DNA of 64,000 bases from CAVREM01 sp963728825. Its GTDB lineage: Bacteria; Acidobacteriota; Vicinamibacteria; Vicinamibacterales; CAVVIG01. Positions 15,759-24,766 of this stretch are shown here, one piece after another. The notes under the pieces were generated by a model. It did no database searches. It saw only the letters and a list, made by a program, of their open reading frames with translations, and had not been told where the DNA came from. The stretch is from contig CAVSLA010000006.1 in assembly GCA_963728825.1 (NCBI GenBank), positions 62,001 through 126,000 on the forward strand, given 5' to 3'. The position numbers and the translations under genes are program-made. Every line of letters begins with the position of its first letter. Position 1 is the first letter of the stretch.

Positions 15759-17416
15759 TACTCCAGAAGGTCCCCTTCGTCCCCCCCGAGCATCAGATTG
15801 CGATGCAGCCAGATCGGCGCCGTGCCGTGTCCGAGCAGCGTGTCGTGAAAACTTCTCAGGGAGAACGACTTGCCCTGCTGCTGCTTGCAGTCCTGCCGCA
15901 GCTTCAGGAGCATCAATTTCCCGACGGTGTAGACGAGATAGGTCGGATCGAAGGTGCCGCGCTCGGCTTCGCGGCGGGCGCTCGCCTCTTCCATGTAGGC
16001 TTCTTCGCGGAACATGCGGACGCCCTGCTCAACGGACATGTCCTCGCTGTGCAGCCGGATTCCGACGATGAAGCGGACCAGGCGGATGAGCGATTCGGCG
16101 AGCTGGCCGAGCTTGATGCCATGATCCTGCCGGCCGAAGCCCGCTTCCAGCATCATCTGCTCGCAGTAGTGCGCCCACCCTTCGACAAACGACGCCGGCG
16201 CAAACATGATCGACTTCCGCGCCTTCGACTCGACCTTGCGAAGATGCTGGTAGTGCAGGAAGTGACCCGGATACACCTCGTGGATTGAGATCGACCACAT
16301 CGTCGGGTAGTTGTAGTCGCGCAGGTACTCGTGCTGCCGCTCGGGCGGCCAGGACGGATCGACGTCGGTCAGGTAATAGTAGGCGCGCGTCGGTTTCGTT
16401 TCGAACGGACCCGGTGTCCACATGCTGGCAAACGACCAGCGATAGAAATCCGGAGTCGGCGCCACGGTAATCGGCTCACCGGGAGGGACCGAGATGATCG
16501 ACTGACGCTCGAGGAACGTCCGCAGCTCGTCGAGCTGCTGCCGGCCGACGTCGACGAGCTCCCCCGGCGCCGGATGGCCGGCTTTGGTCTTTGCCCAGGT
16601 CTCGAGCGGATCCCCGCCGTTCAGGCGCCCGGCGACGGTCTTGAACGCCTCCTGCGTCTCCTTCAGCTCGCGCGTGGCGATCGCCAGCAACCGATCGACC
16701 GACAGCGAGAGCCCCTCGTCGAGCCGCACTTTCTGCTCGAACCGTTCGCGCCCGAGGCGGAACGAGGCGCGGGCGCGCGGCGCCAGCTCGGTCTCGAGAT
16801 ACTCGACATACGAGTTGATGGCCTCTGAGGCCTCGGTCTGCGCGTCGGCGAGATCGGCCAGCAGGTGCATGTCGTCGACGCTCGAAAACGCCCGCGGCAG
16901 ATCGTGATCGATGAACTTCTGGGCGCCGCGAAACGTCTCGATGCCGACTTTGACGAAGATGCCGGGCGGATCCTTGACGTTGTCGCGCGCCGCCTGGATC
17001 AGGCGCGGCGTCTGACGCAACTTCGACAGCACGCGGCGGGCGCGCTCGGGCGCCGCGGCATGCGTGAACAGCGCTTGGCCGGCGAGACTCGACGCCACGA
17101 TATCGGCGTAGAACTGGGGATTCTTCTCCCAGGTCCGCACTTCCTCGAGCTCGAACATCCGGGCGCGCACGTGGCTCGAGAGCATCCGGTGCTCGAGCCG
17201 CTCGACGGCGGTCAACGCCTCGGGAACGATCTCGTCGAGGCGACGCAGGTACCCGGCGAGGGCGTGCGACTCACCTTCAATCGCCGCGCGACTCAGATCC
17301 TCGAGCAGGTCGTCATGCGTGTGGACGCCGTCGAGGGTCGCGTAGGTGGGATGCGTCTCGTGCAGATAGCCGAGGAGGTCGTCGACGAAATGCGGCAGAG
17401 GTTCGGAAACGGGCAT
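15758..17416 (-). CDS. DUF885 family protein, putative metallopeptidase
   Basis: 552 residues from ATG 17416, which has TGGGAG upstream. A longer frame to 17611 overlaps rsmI and is rejected as the start. The C-terminal half carries SISIHEVYPGHFLHYQHLRK, the HExxxGH signature of DUF885 proteins, which resemble zinc peptidases of the M32/M3 type, and FVEGWAHYCEQMMLEAGFG, which supplies a downstream glutamate. No signal peptide is visible, so it is probably cytoplasmic. The substrate is unknown. It is divergent from rsmI and followed by the zinc ribbon gene. Confidence 0.85.
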   Translation of the reverse strand: MPVSEPLPHFVDDLLGYLHETHPTYATLDGVHTHDDLLEDLSRAAIEGESHALAGYLRRLDEIVPEALTAVERLEHRMLSSHVRARMFELEEVRTWEKNPQFYADIVASSLAGQALFTHAAAPERARRVLSKLRQTPRLIQAARDNVKDPPGIFVKVGIETFRGAQKFIDHDLPRAFSSVDDMHLLADLADAQTEASEAINSYVEYLETELAPRARASFRLGRERFEQKVRLDEGLSLSVDRLLAIATRELKETQEAFKTVAGRLNGGDPLETWAKTKAGHPAPGELVDVGRQQLDELRTFLERQSIISVPPGEPITVAPTPDFYRWSFASMWTPGPFETKPTRAYYYLTDVDPSWPPERQHEYLRDYNYPTMWSISIHEVYPGHFLHYQHLRKVESKARKSIMFAPASFVEGWAHYCEQMMLEAGFGRQDHGIKLGQLAESLIRLVRFIVGIRLHSEDMSVEQGVRMFREEAYMEEASARREAERGTFDPTYLVYTVGKLMLLKLRQDCKQQQGKSFSLRSFHDTLLGHGTAPIWLHRNLMLGGDEGDLLE

Positions 17417-17501
17417 GGCTCCCACAAATCTGGAAAACACCGGTCGGGCGCGCACCTGACGGCCACGATCCGCCAATGGTACAATAAACGCCCTCCGTTC
17501 C

Positions 17502-18350
17502 ATGCCCGGCACGCTCTTCGTGGTCGCCACGCCAATCGGCAACCTCGAGGATGTCAGTGCGCGGGCGTTGCGCGTGCTGCGTGAAGCGTCGGTCATCGCC
17601 GCGGAAGACACGCGTCGAACGGCTCAGTTGCTGGCGCGCTACGGGATCACGACGCCGACGACCAGCCTCCACGAACACAACGAAGGTCGAAAAACCGCGG
17701 CGCTTGTCGAGCGCTTGAAACGGGGCGAGAGCATCGCGCTCGTATCCGATGCCGGGACACCGACCGTTTCTGACCCGGGCCGGTATCTAATCCAGGCCGC
17801 GGTTGAAGCGTCCGTCCGGATCGAGCCGATTCCCGGACCCAGCGCGGCGCTCGCCGCCCTCGCGGTTTCCGGCTTTCCCGCAGACACGTTCACATTTCTA
17901 GGGTTCCCCCCAACTAGGGCTAAAGACCGCAAACAATGGTACTCAGACGTCCGGGCGGCCGGTCGCACCGTCGTCTTCTTCGAGGCGCCGCATCGAATCC
18001 GACGGACGCTCGAGGAACTGCTTCAGTCAGTCGGGGACTGCCAGGTCTGCGTATGCCGAGAATTAACCAAGACCCACGAAGAATCGGTCAGAGGCCTTAT
18101 TTCTGATGTACTTGGCGCGTCTGATCGCTCACGTGGCGAGTATACAGTGGTAGTCGATATTGGTCATAAGACAGAAATAGAAGGGCTGGCGGCGCCTGAA
18201 GCGGAAGATCTCAGCATAGAATTTGGTGTATTGACCAATAAGGGCGGTTTGAGCCGACGGGAAGCTATTTCCACGCTCGCGAGGAAGTATCAGATGTCCG
18301 GACGCGCTGTGTATGCGGCTATAGAGCGAGCCAAGACATCTGGCAAATGA
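17502..18350 (+). CDS. rsmI: 16S rRNA (cytidine-1402-2'-O)-methyltransferase
   Basis: 282 residues, the normal size. It methylates the ribose of C1402 in the 16S rRNA decoding centre. Tetrapyrrole-methylase fold: GTLFVVATPIGNLEDVSARALRVL and VIAAEDTRRTAQLL at the N-terminus, then ALVSDAGTPTVSDPG and IPGPSAALAALAVSGFP around the SAM site, and FFEAPHRIRRTLEELL. The last third (from about 18040) uses visibly more A/T-ending codons than the rest and its neighbours, which is odd. The C-terminal KGGLSRREAISTLARKYQMS helices fit the family. Confidence 0.95.
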   Translation: MPGTLFVVATPIGNLEDVSARALRVLREASVIAAEDTRRTAQLLARYGITTPTTSLHEHNEGRKTAALVERLKRGESIALVSDAGTPTVSDPGRYLIQAAVEASVRIEPIPGPSAALAALAVSGFPADTFTFLGFPPTRAKDRKQWYSDVRAAGRTVVFFEAPHRIRRTLEELLQSVGDCQVCVCRELTKTHEESVRGLISDVLGASDRSRGEYTVVVDIGHKTEIEGLAAPEAEDLSIEFGVLTNKGGLSRREAISTLARKYQMSGRAVYAAIERAKTSGK

Positions 18351-18446
18351 CAGAACTTGGTCGTGGCGGCGGTCATGGCGCTCCCGGGCTCCCTTGACCG
18401 CTTAAAGCATCATTTGCTAGCGTAGCGCGCTCGAGGCCATCAGCTC

Positions 18447-19106
18447 ATGGCCAAGCAGCGGCCCACGGCGAAGTCGAAAGGATCCGGACCCGAACCTCGA
18501 CGGCCGGCCATCGTCAAATCGCCCTTAATTACGCCATCGACCACTAGCGCGCCCGCAAGGCGCTCGACCTACGTCGAGGCTGTGGCGTTGTACGAGCGCG
18601 GACTCGAGGCTCTGCAGCGTCACGACTATCGAAAGGCTGTCGAGCTTCTCGAATCTGTCCTCCGGCTTTATCCCGAAGAAAAGGAACTCCACGAACGGGT
18701 CAGGCTCTACCTGAACATTTGTCAGCGCCAGGCGGCGCCGCGTGAAGAGACTCCTCAAACAGTCGACGAGCGGCTCTACGCGTCCACCCTGGCCATCAAC
18801 GGCGGCAAATACGACGAAGCCATTTCACATCTGCGCCTGGTCCGCGACGAAGATCCGGACAACGACCACGCTCTCTACATGCTGGCGGTGGCTCACGCTC
18901 AACGCGGTGAGCACGCCGAGGCGATTGCGCATCTCGAGCGAGCGATCGCGCTGAATCCCGAGAATCGCGCGCTGGCGCGCCGCGATCCCGATCTCGAACC
19001 GCTGCGCCAGGACGATTCGTTCCGGGCAACGCTGGACACACCCGCGATTGACAACGGCCCCCGCCTCGACCGGCGCCGGCCGATACGCAGCAAAACAGGG
19101 CGATAA
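18447..19106 (+). CDS. TPR-repeat protein
   Basis: 219 residues. The first about 45 are a charged, Pro/Ser-rich, probably disordered leader. Two tetratricopeptide-type blocks follow: AVALYERGLEALQRHDYRKAVELLESVLRLYPEE (about 47-80) and ASTLAINGGKYDEAISHLRLVRDEDPDNDHALYMLAVAHAQRGEHAEAIAHLERAIALNPEN (about 113-175). The C-terminal DLEPLRQDDSFRATL is a common end of TPR modules. It is probably a cytoplasmic scaffold; the partner is unknown. It lies immediately upstream of glmU, possibly in the same transcript. Confidence 0.75.
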   Translation: MAKQRPTAKSKGSGPEPRRPAIVKSPLITPSTTSAPARRSTYVEAVALYERGLEALQRHDYRKAVELLESVLRLYPEEKELHERVRLYLNICQRQAAPREETPQTVDERLYASTLAINGGKYDEAISHLRLVRDEDPDNDHALYMLAVAHAQRGEHAEAIAHLERAIALNPENRALARRDPDLEPLRQDDSFRATLDTPAIDNGPRLDRRRPIRSKTGR

Positions 19107-19113
19107 TCAGGAG

Positions 19114-20496
19114 GTGCGCTCCCTTCACGTCGTGATCCTTGCCGCGGGCATGGGCACACGCATGAAATCTGCGCTGCCGAAGGTCCTGCACCTCGTATCC
19201 GGGCGTCCGATCATCGAGCACGTGGTGGCCACCGCCCGGCTTCTCGACCCGGCGACCATCACGATTGTGATTGGGCACGGCGCCACTAAGGTTCGAGAGG
19301 CACTCTCGCAGCAACCCGGCCTCACCTTTGTGGTCCAGGAGCCACAACTGGGCACGGCCCACGCGCTGTTGACGGCCGAGCCAGCTCTGCATTCGGCCCA
19401 GGGGACGCTGATGCTCCTGTCGGGCGACGTCCCGTTCCTGGCGTCCGCCACGCTCAAAACGCTTCTGAATCACCACGCTGCCAGCACTTCTGCGCTGACG
19501 GTGGTCACCGCCGTCGTAGACGACCCTGAGGGCTACGGCCGGATCGTGCGCAACGGCGAGGGGATTGCACGTATTGTCGAGCAGAGGGATGCCAGCCCTG
19601 CGGAACGCCGCATTCAGGAGATCAATTCCGGGATTTATGCGTTCGACCTGGATGGCTTGTTCGACGCCGTGCGGAGTATCGCCTCGGAGAACGCCCAGCA
19701 CGAGTACTACCTTCCGGACCTGGTGCAGATTTACCGCCGCCGCGGGCGGGTGGTGGAAACCATGAGCGTGACGAACCCGAACGAGATCCTGGGGGTCAAC
19801 AGCCGCAGCGAGCTCGCGACGATGAAGCGGTTGATGAGAGAGCGGAAGAACGCCCAGCTGATGGCGGCTGGCGTCACGCTGGAAGATCCGGCAACCACCT
19901 ACGTCGACGACGGCGTGCAGGTGGGCGCCGACACGGTGATTCATCCGGGCGTGTCGCTGGAAGGCGAGACGGTGGTCGGCACCGGCTGTGTGATTCACAG
20001 CGGTGCGCGAATCGTCAATGCGACGATCGGCGATCGCACGAGCGTCTTCAACCACAGCATCGTCACCGATGTCACGATCGGCAGCGATGCGTCGATCGGC
20101 CCGTTCGCGCACGTCCACAAGAAGTCGGCGGTCGGTCCACACGCCAAAGTCGGCAACTTCGTCGAGGTGAAGAACACGGCGCTCGGCGCCGGTTCCAAGG
20201 CGGCGCACCTCACCTATCTCGGCGACGGCGTGATCGGATCGAAAGTGAACATCGGCGCCGGCACCATCACCTGCAACTACGACGGTGTGCGGAAGTCGAC
20301 GACGACGATCGAAGACGGCGCGTTCATCGGCAGCGATTCGCAGCTGATCGCGCCGGTCACCATCGGCCGCGAGGCGTACGTCGGCACCGGCACGACAATC
20401 CGCGAGAACGTCCCGCCCGGCGCGCTCGCGGTCAGCGCCGGCAAGCAGCGGAACATCGAGGGCTGGGTGGACAAGAAGAAAAAGAGCCGGGACTAG
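19114..20496 (+). CDS. glmU: Bifunctional N-acetylglucosamine-1-P uridyltransferase/acetyltransferase
   Basis: About 460 residues. It makes UDP-GlcNAc for peptidoglycan and LPS. N-terminal pyrophosphorylase domain: VILAAGMGTRMKSALPKVLH, LLSGDVPFL, GYGRIVRNGEGIARIVEQRDA. C-terminal left-handed beta-helix acetyltransferase (from about 230) has imperfect hexapeptide repeats and GDGVIGSKVNIGAGTITCNYDG. The start is uncertain: GTG 19114 gives the usual length, but AGGAGG overlaps it, and ATG 19048 lies inside the TPR gene. It is followed by glmS, so the pair encodes the hexosamine pathway in one unit. Confidence 0.95.
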   Translation: MRSLHVVILAAGMGTRMKSALPKVLHLVSGRPIIEHVVATARLLDPATITIVIGHGATKVREALSQQPGLTFVVQEPQLGTAHALLTAEPALHSAQGTLMLLSGDVPFLASATLKTLLNHHAASTSALTVVTAVVDDPEGYGRIVRNGEGIARIVEQRDASPAERRIQEINSGIYAFDLDGLFDAVRSIASENAQHEYYLPDLVQIYRRRGRVVETMSVTNPNEILGVNSRSELATMKRLMRERKNAQLMAAGVTLEDPATTYVDDGVQVGADTVIHPGVSLEGETVVGTGCVIHSGARIVNATIGDRTSVFNHSIVTDVTIGSDASIGPFAHVHKKSAVGPHAKVGNFVEVKNTALGAGSKAAHLTYLGDGVIGSKVNIGAGTITCNYDGVRKSTTTIEDGAFIGSDSQLIAPVTIGREAYVGTGTTIRENVPPGALAVSAGKQRNIEGWVDKKKKSRD

Positions 20497-20511
20497 GGCT
20501 GGGGGCTGGTT

Positions 20512-22356
20512 ATGTGCGGGATTATCGGTTACATCGGACCCAAGGACGTCGTGCCGGTTCTGATCGACGGGCTGCGACGGCTCGAATACCGCGGCTACGA
20601 CTCGGCTGGGGTCGCAGTGGTCCGCGCCGGCGCCGTCGATCTGCGGCGCAGCGCCGGCAAGCTCTCCAACCTCGAGCAGGTGATCGTGTCCGACCCGCTG
20701 TCCGGCGAGTACGGCGTCGGCCACACGCGATGGGCGACCCACGGCCGGCCGACCGAAGAAAACGCGCATCCCCACCGTGACTGCACCGGAAAAATCGTCG
20801 TCGTCCACAACGGGATCATCGAGAACTACCTCGATCTGAAGCGCGAGCTGCAGCGGCAGGGGCACGAATTCGTCACCGAAACCGACACCGAGATCGTCGC
20901 GCATCTCGTCGAGCGCGAGATGAAGGACGACGGGCTGGAAAATGCCGTCCGCCGGGCGCTGCTGCTGATGCGGGGACTGTTCGCCATCGTGCTCATCTCG
21001 GCCGACGACCCGGAAAAGATCGTCGCGGTGCGAAACGGGCCGCCGATCGTGGTCGGCCTGGGAGACGGCGAGTTCTTCGTTGCCTCCGACATCCCGGCCA
21101 TCCTCAGCCACACCCGCGACGTCGTCTTCCTCGGCGACGAGGAGATGGCGGTGATCACGCGCACCGGCGTCGCCTTCACCGACTACGCCGGACGCCCCGT
21201 CTCGAAAGCGACCCAGCGGGTACTCTGGGATCCGGTCATGGCCGAAAAGGCCGGCTACAAGCACTTCATGCTGAAGGAGATCTTCGAGCAGCCGACGGCG
21301 GCGCGCGAGACCATCCTCGGCAGGGTGTCGCAGGATACCGGTCGGGTTTTCCTCGAGGAGATGAAGCTCACCGAGAAGCAGCTCGCGGCGATCGATCGCG
21401 TCACGATCCTGGCGTGCGGGACCTCCTGGCACGCAGGGCTGGTCGGCAAGTTCATGATCGAGCAGCTGGCCCGGCTGCCGGTGGAAGTGGACTACGGTTC
21501 GGAATATCGCTACCGCGACCCGATCGTCACGCCCAATACGCTGGCCATCGTCATCACGCAATCGGGCGAAACGGCCGACACCCTGGCCGCGCTGCGCGAG
21601 GCGAAGCGCGACGGCGCAGCGAGCATCGCGGTCTGCAACGTCGTCGGCAGCATGGCGACGCGCGAGACCGACGGCACGGTCTACACGCACGCCGGGCCCG
21701 AAATCGGCGTCGCATCGACCAAGGCCTTTACGTCGCAGCTGGTGGCGCTGTACCTGCTCGGTCTGCGCCTCGGCCAGGTTCGTGGCGCGCTGTCACCGGC
21801 CGAATCCCGGCCGCACGTCGACGCGCTGCTGCAGCTCCCGCTGCTGCTCGAGCAGGTGCTGAAGATTTCCCCGGAGGTCGAGGAGGTCGCCGCGCGATTC
21901 CACGCCCGGACCGACTTCCTGTATCTCGGCCGCGGCATCAACTATCCGATCGCGCTCGAAGGGGCATTGAAGCTCAAGGAGATCTCGTACATCCACGCCG
22001 AGGGCTACCCGGCTGGCGAGATGAAGCACGGCCCGATCGCGCTCATCGACGAACAGATGCCGGTCGTCACCATCGCGCCGCACGACCACGTGTTCGAGAA
22101 GATGATCGGCAACATGCAGGAGGTCAAGGCGCGGGGCGGTTCGGTGATTGCCCTCACCACCCGCGGTGATGACAAGCTGTCGTCGATCCTCGATCCGAAG
22201 CGCGACGTCATCCTCGAAATCCCGAAGACGCCGTCGCTGTTGACGCCGATCGTGATGGTCGTGCCGCTGCAGCTGCTCGCCTACGACATCGCGGTCCGGC
22301 GTGGCTGCGACGTCGATCAGCCGAGGAACCTCGCCAAGAGCGTCACGGTCGAGTAA
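20512..22356 (+). CDS. glmS: Glutamine-fructose-6-phosphate aminotransferase
   Basis: 614 residues. It makes glucosamine-6-phosphate from fructose-6-phosphate and glutamine, the first step to UDP-GlcNAc. The N-terminal Ntn amidotransferase starts MCGIIGYIG (Cys2 nucleophile after Met removal) with VGHTRWATHGRPTEENAHPH. Two SIS sugar-binding domains follow (LACGTSWHAGLVGKFM; VITQSGETADTLAAL; LGRGINYPIALEGALKLKEISYIHAEGYPAGEMKHGP). The C-terminus DQPRNLAKSVTVE is canonical. It lies 15 bases after glmU. No glmS ribozyme-like leader fits in the short gap. Confidence 0.97.
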   Translation: MCGIIGYIGPKDVVPVLIDGLRRLEYRGYDSAGVAVVRAGAVDLRRSAGKLSNLEQVIVSDPLSGEYGVGHTRWATHGRPTEENAHPHRDCTGKIVVVHNGIIENYLDLKRELQRQGHEFVTETDTEIVAHLVEREMKDDGLENAVRRALLLMRGLFAIVLISADDPEKIVAVRNGPPIVVGLGDGEFFVASDIPAILSHTRDVVFLGDEEMAVITRTGVAFTDYAGRPVSKATQRVLWDPVMAEKAGYKHFMLKEIFEQPTAARETILGRVSQDTGRVFLEEMKLTEKQLAAIDRVTILACGTSWHAGLVGKFMIEQLARLPVEVDYGSEYRYRDPIVTPNTLAIVITQSGETADTLAALREAKRDGAASIAVCNVVGSMATRETDGTVYTHAGPEIGVASTKAFTSQLVALYLLGLRLGQVRGALSPAESRPHVDALLQLPLLLEQVLKISPEVEEVAARFHARTDFLYLGRGINYPIALEGALKLKEISYIHAEGYPAGEMKHGPIALIDEQMPVVTIAPHDHVFEKMIGNMQEVKARGGSVIALTTRGDDKLSSILDPKRDVILEIPKTPSLLTPIVMVVPLQLLAYDIAVRRGCDVDQPRNLAKSVTVE

Positions 22357-22404
22357 GACTTCGACACTGAGGGCAGTCGACGACGATGCTAAGCTGAGAT
22401 CGTC

Positions 22405-24693
22405 TTGCAGTTCCTCGAAACGCTCAATTCCGAACAACGCGCCGCGGTCCTTCACGTCAAAGGACCGCTGCTGATTCTCGCCGGCGCCGGCTCGGGCAAG
22501 ACCCGCGTCATCACCAGCCGCGCGGCGTTCCTGGTCGGCGACGGCCACGCCGAGCCGCACGGGATTCTGGCGGTGACCTTCACCAACAAGGCCGCCGAGG
22601 AGATGCGCGCCCGCGTGGCGTCGCTGGTCGGCTCGGACTGCAGCCGGATGTGGATCTCGACGTTCCACTCGTTGTGCGCGCGACTGCTCCGCCGCGAAGC
22701 CCCCGCGATCGGCATGACCCGCGACTTCGTCATCTACGACTCGTCCGACCAGCTCAGCATCATCAAGCAGGCGTTGAAGGATCTGCACGTCGACGACGGG
22801 TTCGTCCAGCCGCGGGCGGCCCTGTCGCGCATCAGCCACGCGAAGAACCGCATGGAAACGCCCGAACAGATGGCAGCCTCGGCCAGCTGGAACCGCCGCG
22901 AGGAGCACATCGCCAAGATCTATGGCGTCTACCTCAAAGCGCTCAAGGAGGCCAACGCCCTCGACTTCGACGACCTGCTGCTGCGGACGGTCGACCTGTT
23001 CGAGATGTCGCCGACGGTTCGCGCCAAGTACTCGGGACAGTTTCGCTACGTGATGGTGGATGAATATCAGGACACCAATCGGCCGCAGTACCTGTTGATT
23101 CGCCGACTCGCGGAAACTCACCGCAACCTGTGCGTCGTCGGCGATCCCGATCAGTCGATCTACAAGTGGCGCGGCGCCGACCTGCGAAACATCCTCGATT
23201 TCGAACAGGACTTCCCCGAAGCCGCCACCGTCAAGCTCGAGCGCAACTACCGATCCACACAGGTGATTCTGGATGCGGCCTCTGCCGTCATCAGCCAGAA
23301 CCGCAACCGCAAGGACAAACATCTCTGGACCGATCGCAAGGGCGGCGGCCGGATTGTCTACTTCCGCGGCGGCGACGAGCTCGAGGAAGCCGACTTCATC
23401 ACCCGGAGCGCCCGGAGCGGGCTCGCCGACGAGGTCGAGGCCACCGTCGCCGTGTTGTATCGGACCAACGCGCAATCGCGGGCCATTGAAGACGCGCTGA
23501 TGCGCGAAGGACTCGCCTACAAGATCGTCGGCGGTGTGCGGTTTTACGAGCGCAAGGAAATCAAAGACGCGCTCGCCTACCTGCGCCTGGTGATCAACCC
23601 GCACGACGACGTCAGCTTGCGGCGGGTCATCAACGTGCCGGCGCGCGGCATCGGCAAGGGCGTCATGGAGGCGGTGGAGCATTTCACGCCGGGCGACGAT
23701 CCCGATGCCGCGGCGGACTTTCCGCTGCTGGCCGCCGGGCTGCAGCCGGCGCTGGCGGCCAACTCGCTGTGGGCCCGGCTGGTGCGTGGCCTGGAGCAGC
23801 GGGCCTTTACCGGCCGCGCCGCGGCGTCACTGGCGACCTTTCGCGATCTGATCATCAGCCTGACCGACATCGCCCGGCACGATTCGGTCTCGATCGCCAT
23901 CGGCAAGATGCTCGATCGGAGCGGCTATCTGCAGGATCTTCGCGACGATCGATCGGAGGATGCCGAGGGACGAATCGAGAACCTCGCCGAGCTGGTGTCC
24001 GCAGCGCGCGAGTACGAGAGTCGCGAGCCGGAGCCGACGCTGACCGGGTTCGTCGATCGACTGTCGCTGCTGTCCGACGTCGACGAGGAAGAAGGCACGC
24101 GGGACGCGCGCATCTGGCTGATGACGCTGCACAGCGCCAAGGGGCTCGAGTTCCCGATGGTCATCCTCGCCGGACTCGAGGAGGGCCTCTTCCCGCATTC
24201 CCGATCCAGCGAGGACGAGGAGGAGCTGGAAGAAGAGCGTCGCCTCTGCTACGTCGGCATGACCCGCGCCAGGCAGCGCCTCATTCTGACCGGGGCGGCG
24301 CGCCGGCGGATCTTCGGTGAGTACCAGTCGAGTGAACCATCCCGGTTCGTCGACGAGGTTCCCGCCGAGCTCGTCGAGCGTGTGGCGCCAACCTATTCGG
24401 CATCCGCCTACCAGGGGAACTTCCCACACTACGAGTTCCGCACGAATCCCTACGGGCGCGGCCGCCGCGGCGGTCGAATCCGGGAGGAAGAATCGAGCTA
24501 CGCCTACGAAGACGAGGATCAGACGACCGGCCTGGCGCTCCGACCGGGCATGCGCGTGCGGCATCCGCAGTTCGGCGTCGGAAGCGTGATCAGCGTGGAG
24601 GCGCTGGACGACGATACCAAGCTCGTCGTCCGGTTCGCCGCGGTTGGACAGAAAACGCTGCGCGCAAAGTACGCGCGTCTGGAACCTGCCTGA
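22405..24693 (+). CDS. pcrA: ATP-dependent DNA helicase PcrA/UvrD
   Basis: 762 residues, superfamily 1A helicase for repair and removal of proteins from DNA. Motifs in order: Q-motif LNSEQRAAV, Walker A GAGSGKT, FHSLCARLLRR, DEYQDTNRPQY (motif II), VVGDPDQSIYKWRGA (III), ERNYRST (IV), LMTLHSAKGLEFPMV (V) and EERRLCYVGMTRARQRL (VI). The last about 60 residues (MRVRHPQFGVGSVISVE) form the Tudor-like PcrA tail that binds RNA polymerase. The start is a TTG. A strong palindrome immediately follows the stop codon. Confidence 0.95.
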   Translation: MQFLETLNSEQRAAVLHVKGPLLILAGAGSGKTRVITSRAAFLVGDGHAEPHGILAVTFTNKAAEEMRARVASLVGSDCSRMWISTFHSLCARLLRREAPAIGMTRDFVIYDSSDQLSIIKQALKDLHVDDGFVQPRAALSRISHAKNRMETPEQMAASASWNRREEHIAKIYGVYLKALKEANALDFDDLLLRTVDLFEMSPTVRAKYSGQFRYVMVDEYQDTNRPQYLLIRRLAETHRNLCVVGDPDQSIYKWRGADLRNILDFEQDFPEAATVKLERNYRSTQVILDAASAVISQNRNRKDKHLWTDRKGGGRIVYFRGGDELEEADFITRSARSGLADEVEATVAVLYRTNAQSRAIEDALMREGLAYKIVGGVRFYERKEIKDALAYLRLVINPHDDVSLRRVINVPARGIGKGVMEAVEHFTPGDDPDAAADFPLLAAGLQPALAANSLWARLVRGLEQRAFTGRAAASLATFRDLIISLTDIARHDSVSIAIGKMLDRSGYLQDLRDDRSEDAEGRIENLAELVSAAREYESREPEPTLTGFVDRLSLLSDVDEEEGTRDARIWLMTLHSAKGLEFPMVILAGLEEGLFPHSRSSEDEEELEEERRLCYVGMTRARQRLILTGAARRRIFGEYQSSEPSRFVDEVPAELVERVAPTYSASAYQGNFPHYEFRTNPYGRGRRGGRIREEESSYAYEDEDQTTGLALRPGMRVRHPQFGVGSVISVEALDDDTKLVVRFAAVGQKTLRAKYARLEPA

Positions 24694-24695
24694 TC

Positions 24696-24758
24696 GGGGT
24701 CAGATCTTGATTCTTGACTCGCGGTGTGACCGGCGGTCAAGAATCAAGATCTGACCCC
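24696..24758. repeat. REP-like 23-bp inverted repeat, possible bidirectional terminator
   Basis: Arms 24696-24718 and 24736-24758 are perfect 23-bp reverse complements around a 17-base loop. The arms begin with GGGGTCAGATCTTGA, a motif I associate with the ends of REP-type elements mobilised by Y1 (IS200-like/RAYT) transposases. It sits between the converging stop codons of pcrA and the lipoprotein gene, so it probably also terminates both transcripts. No transposase is present in the window. Confidence 0.8.
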
Positions 24759-24766
24759 CCTGTCTA

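Noticed and set aside
17417..17611. N-terminal extension of the DUF885 protein
   Set aside because: It overlaps the divergent rsmI start and has a composition unlike the family; ATG 17416 with a good RBS is preferred.
20497..20511. glmS ribozyme
   Set aside because: Only 15 bases separate glmU and glmS, too short for the ribozyme.
18796..21690. 964-codon open frame on the minus strand
   Set aside because: It is antisense to the TPR gene, glmU and glmS, which are certain genes; it arises from GC-rich codon bias and has no motif.
21793..23682. 629-codon open frame on the minus strand
   Set aside because: Antisense shadow of glmS and pcrA.
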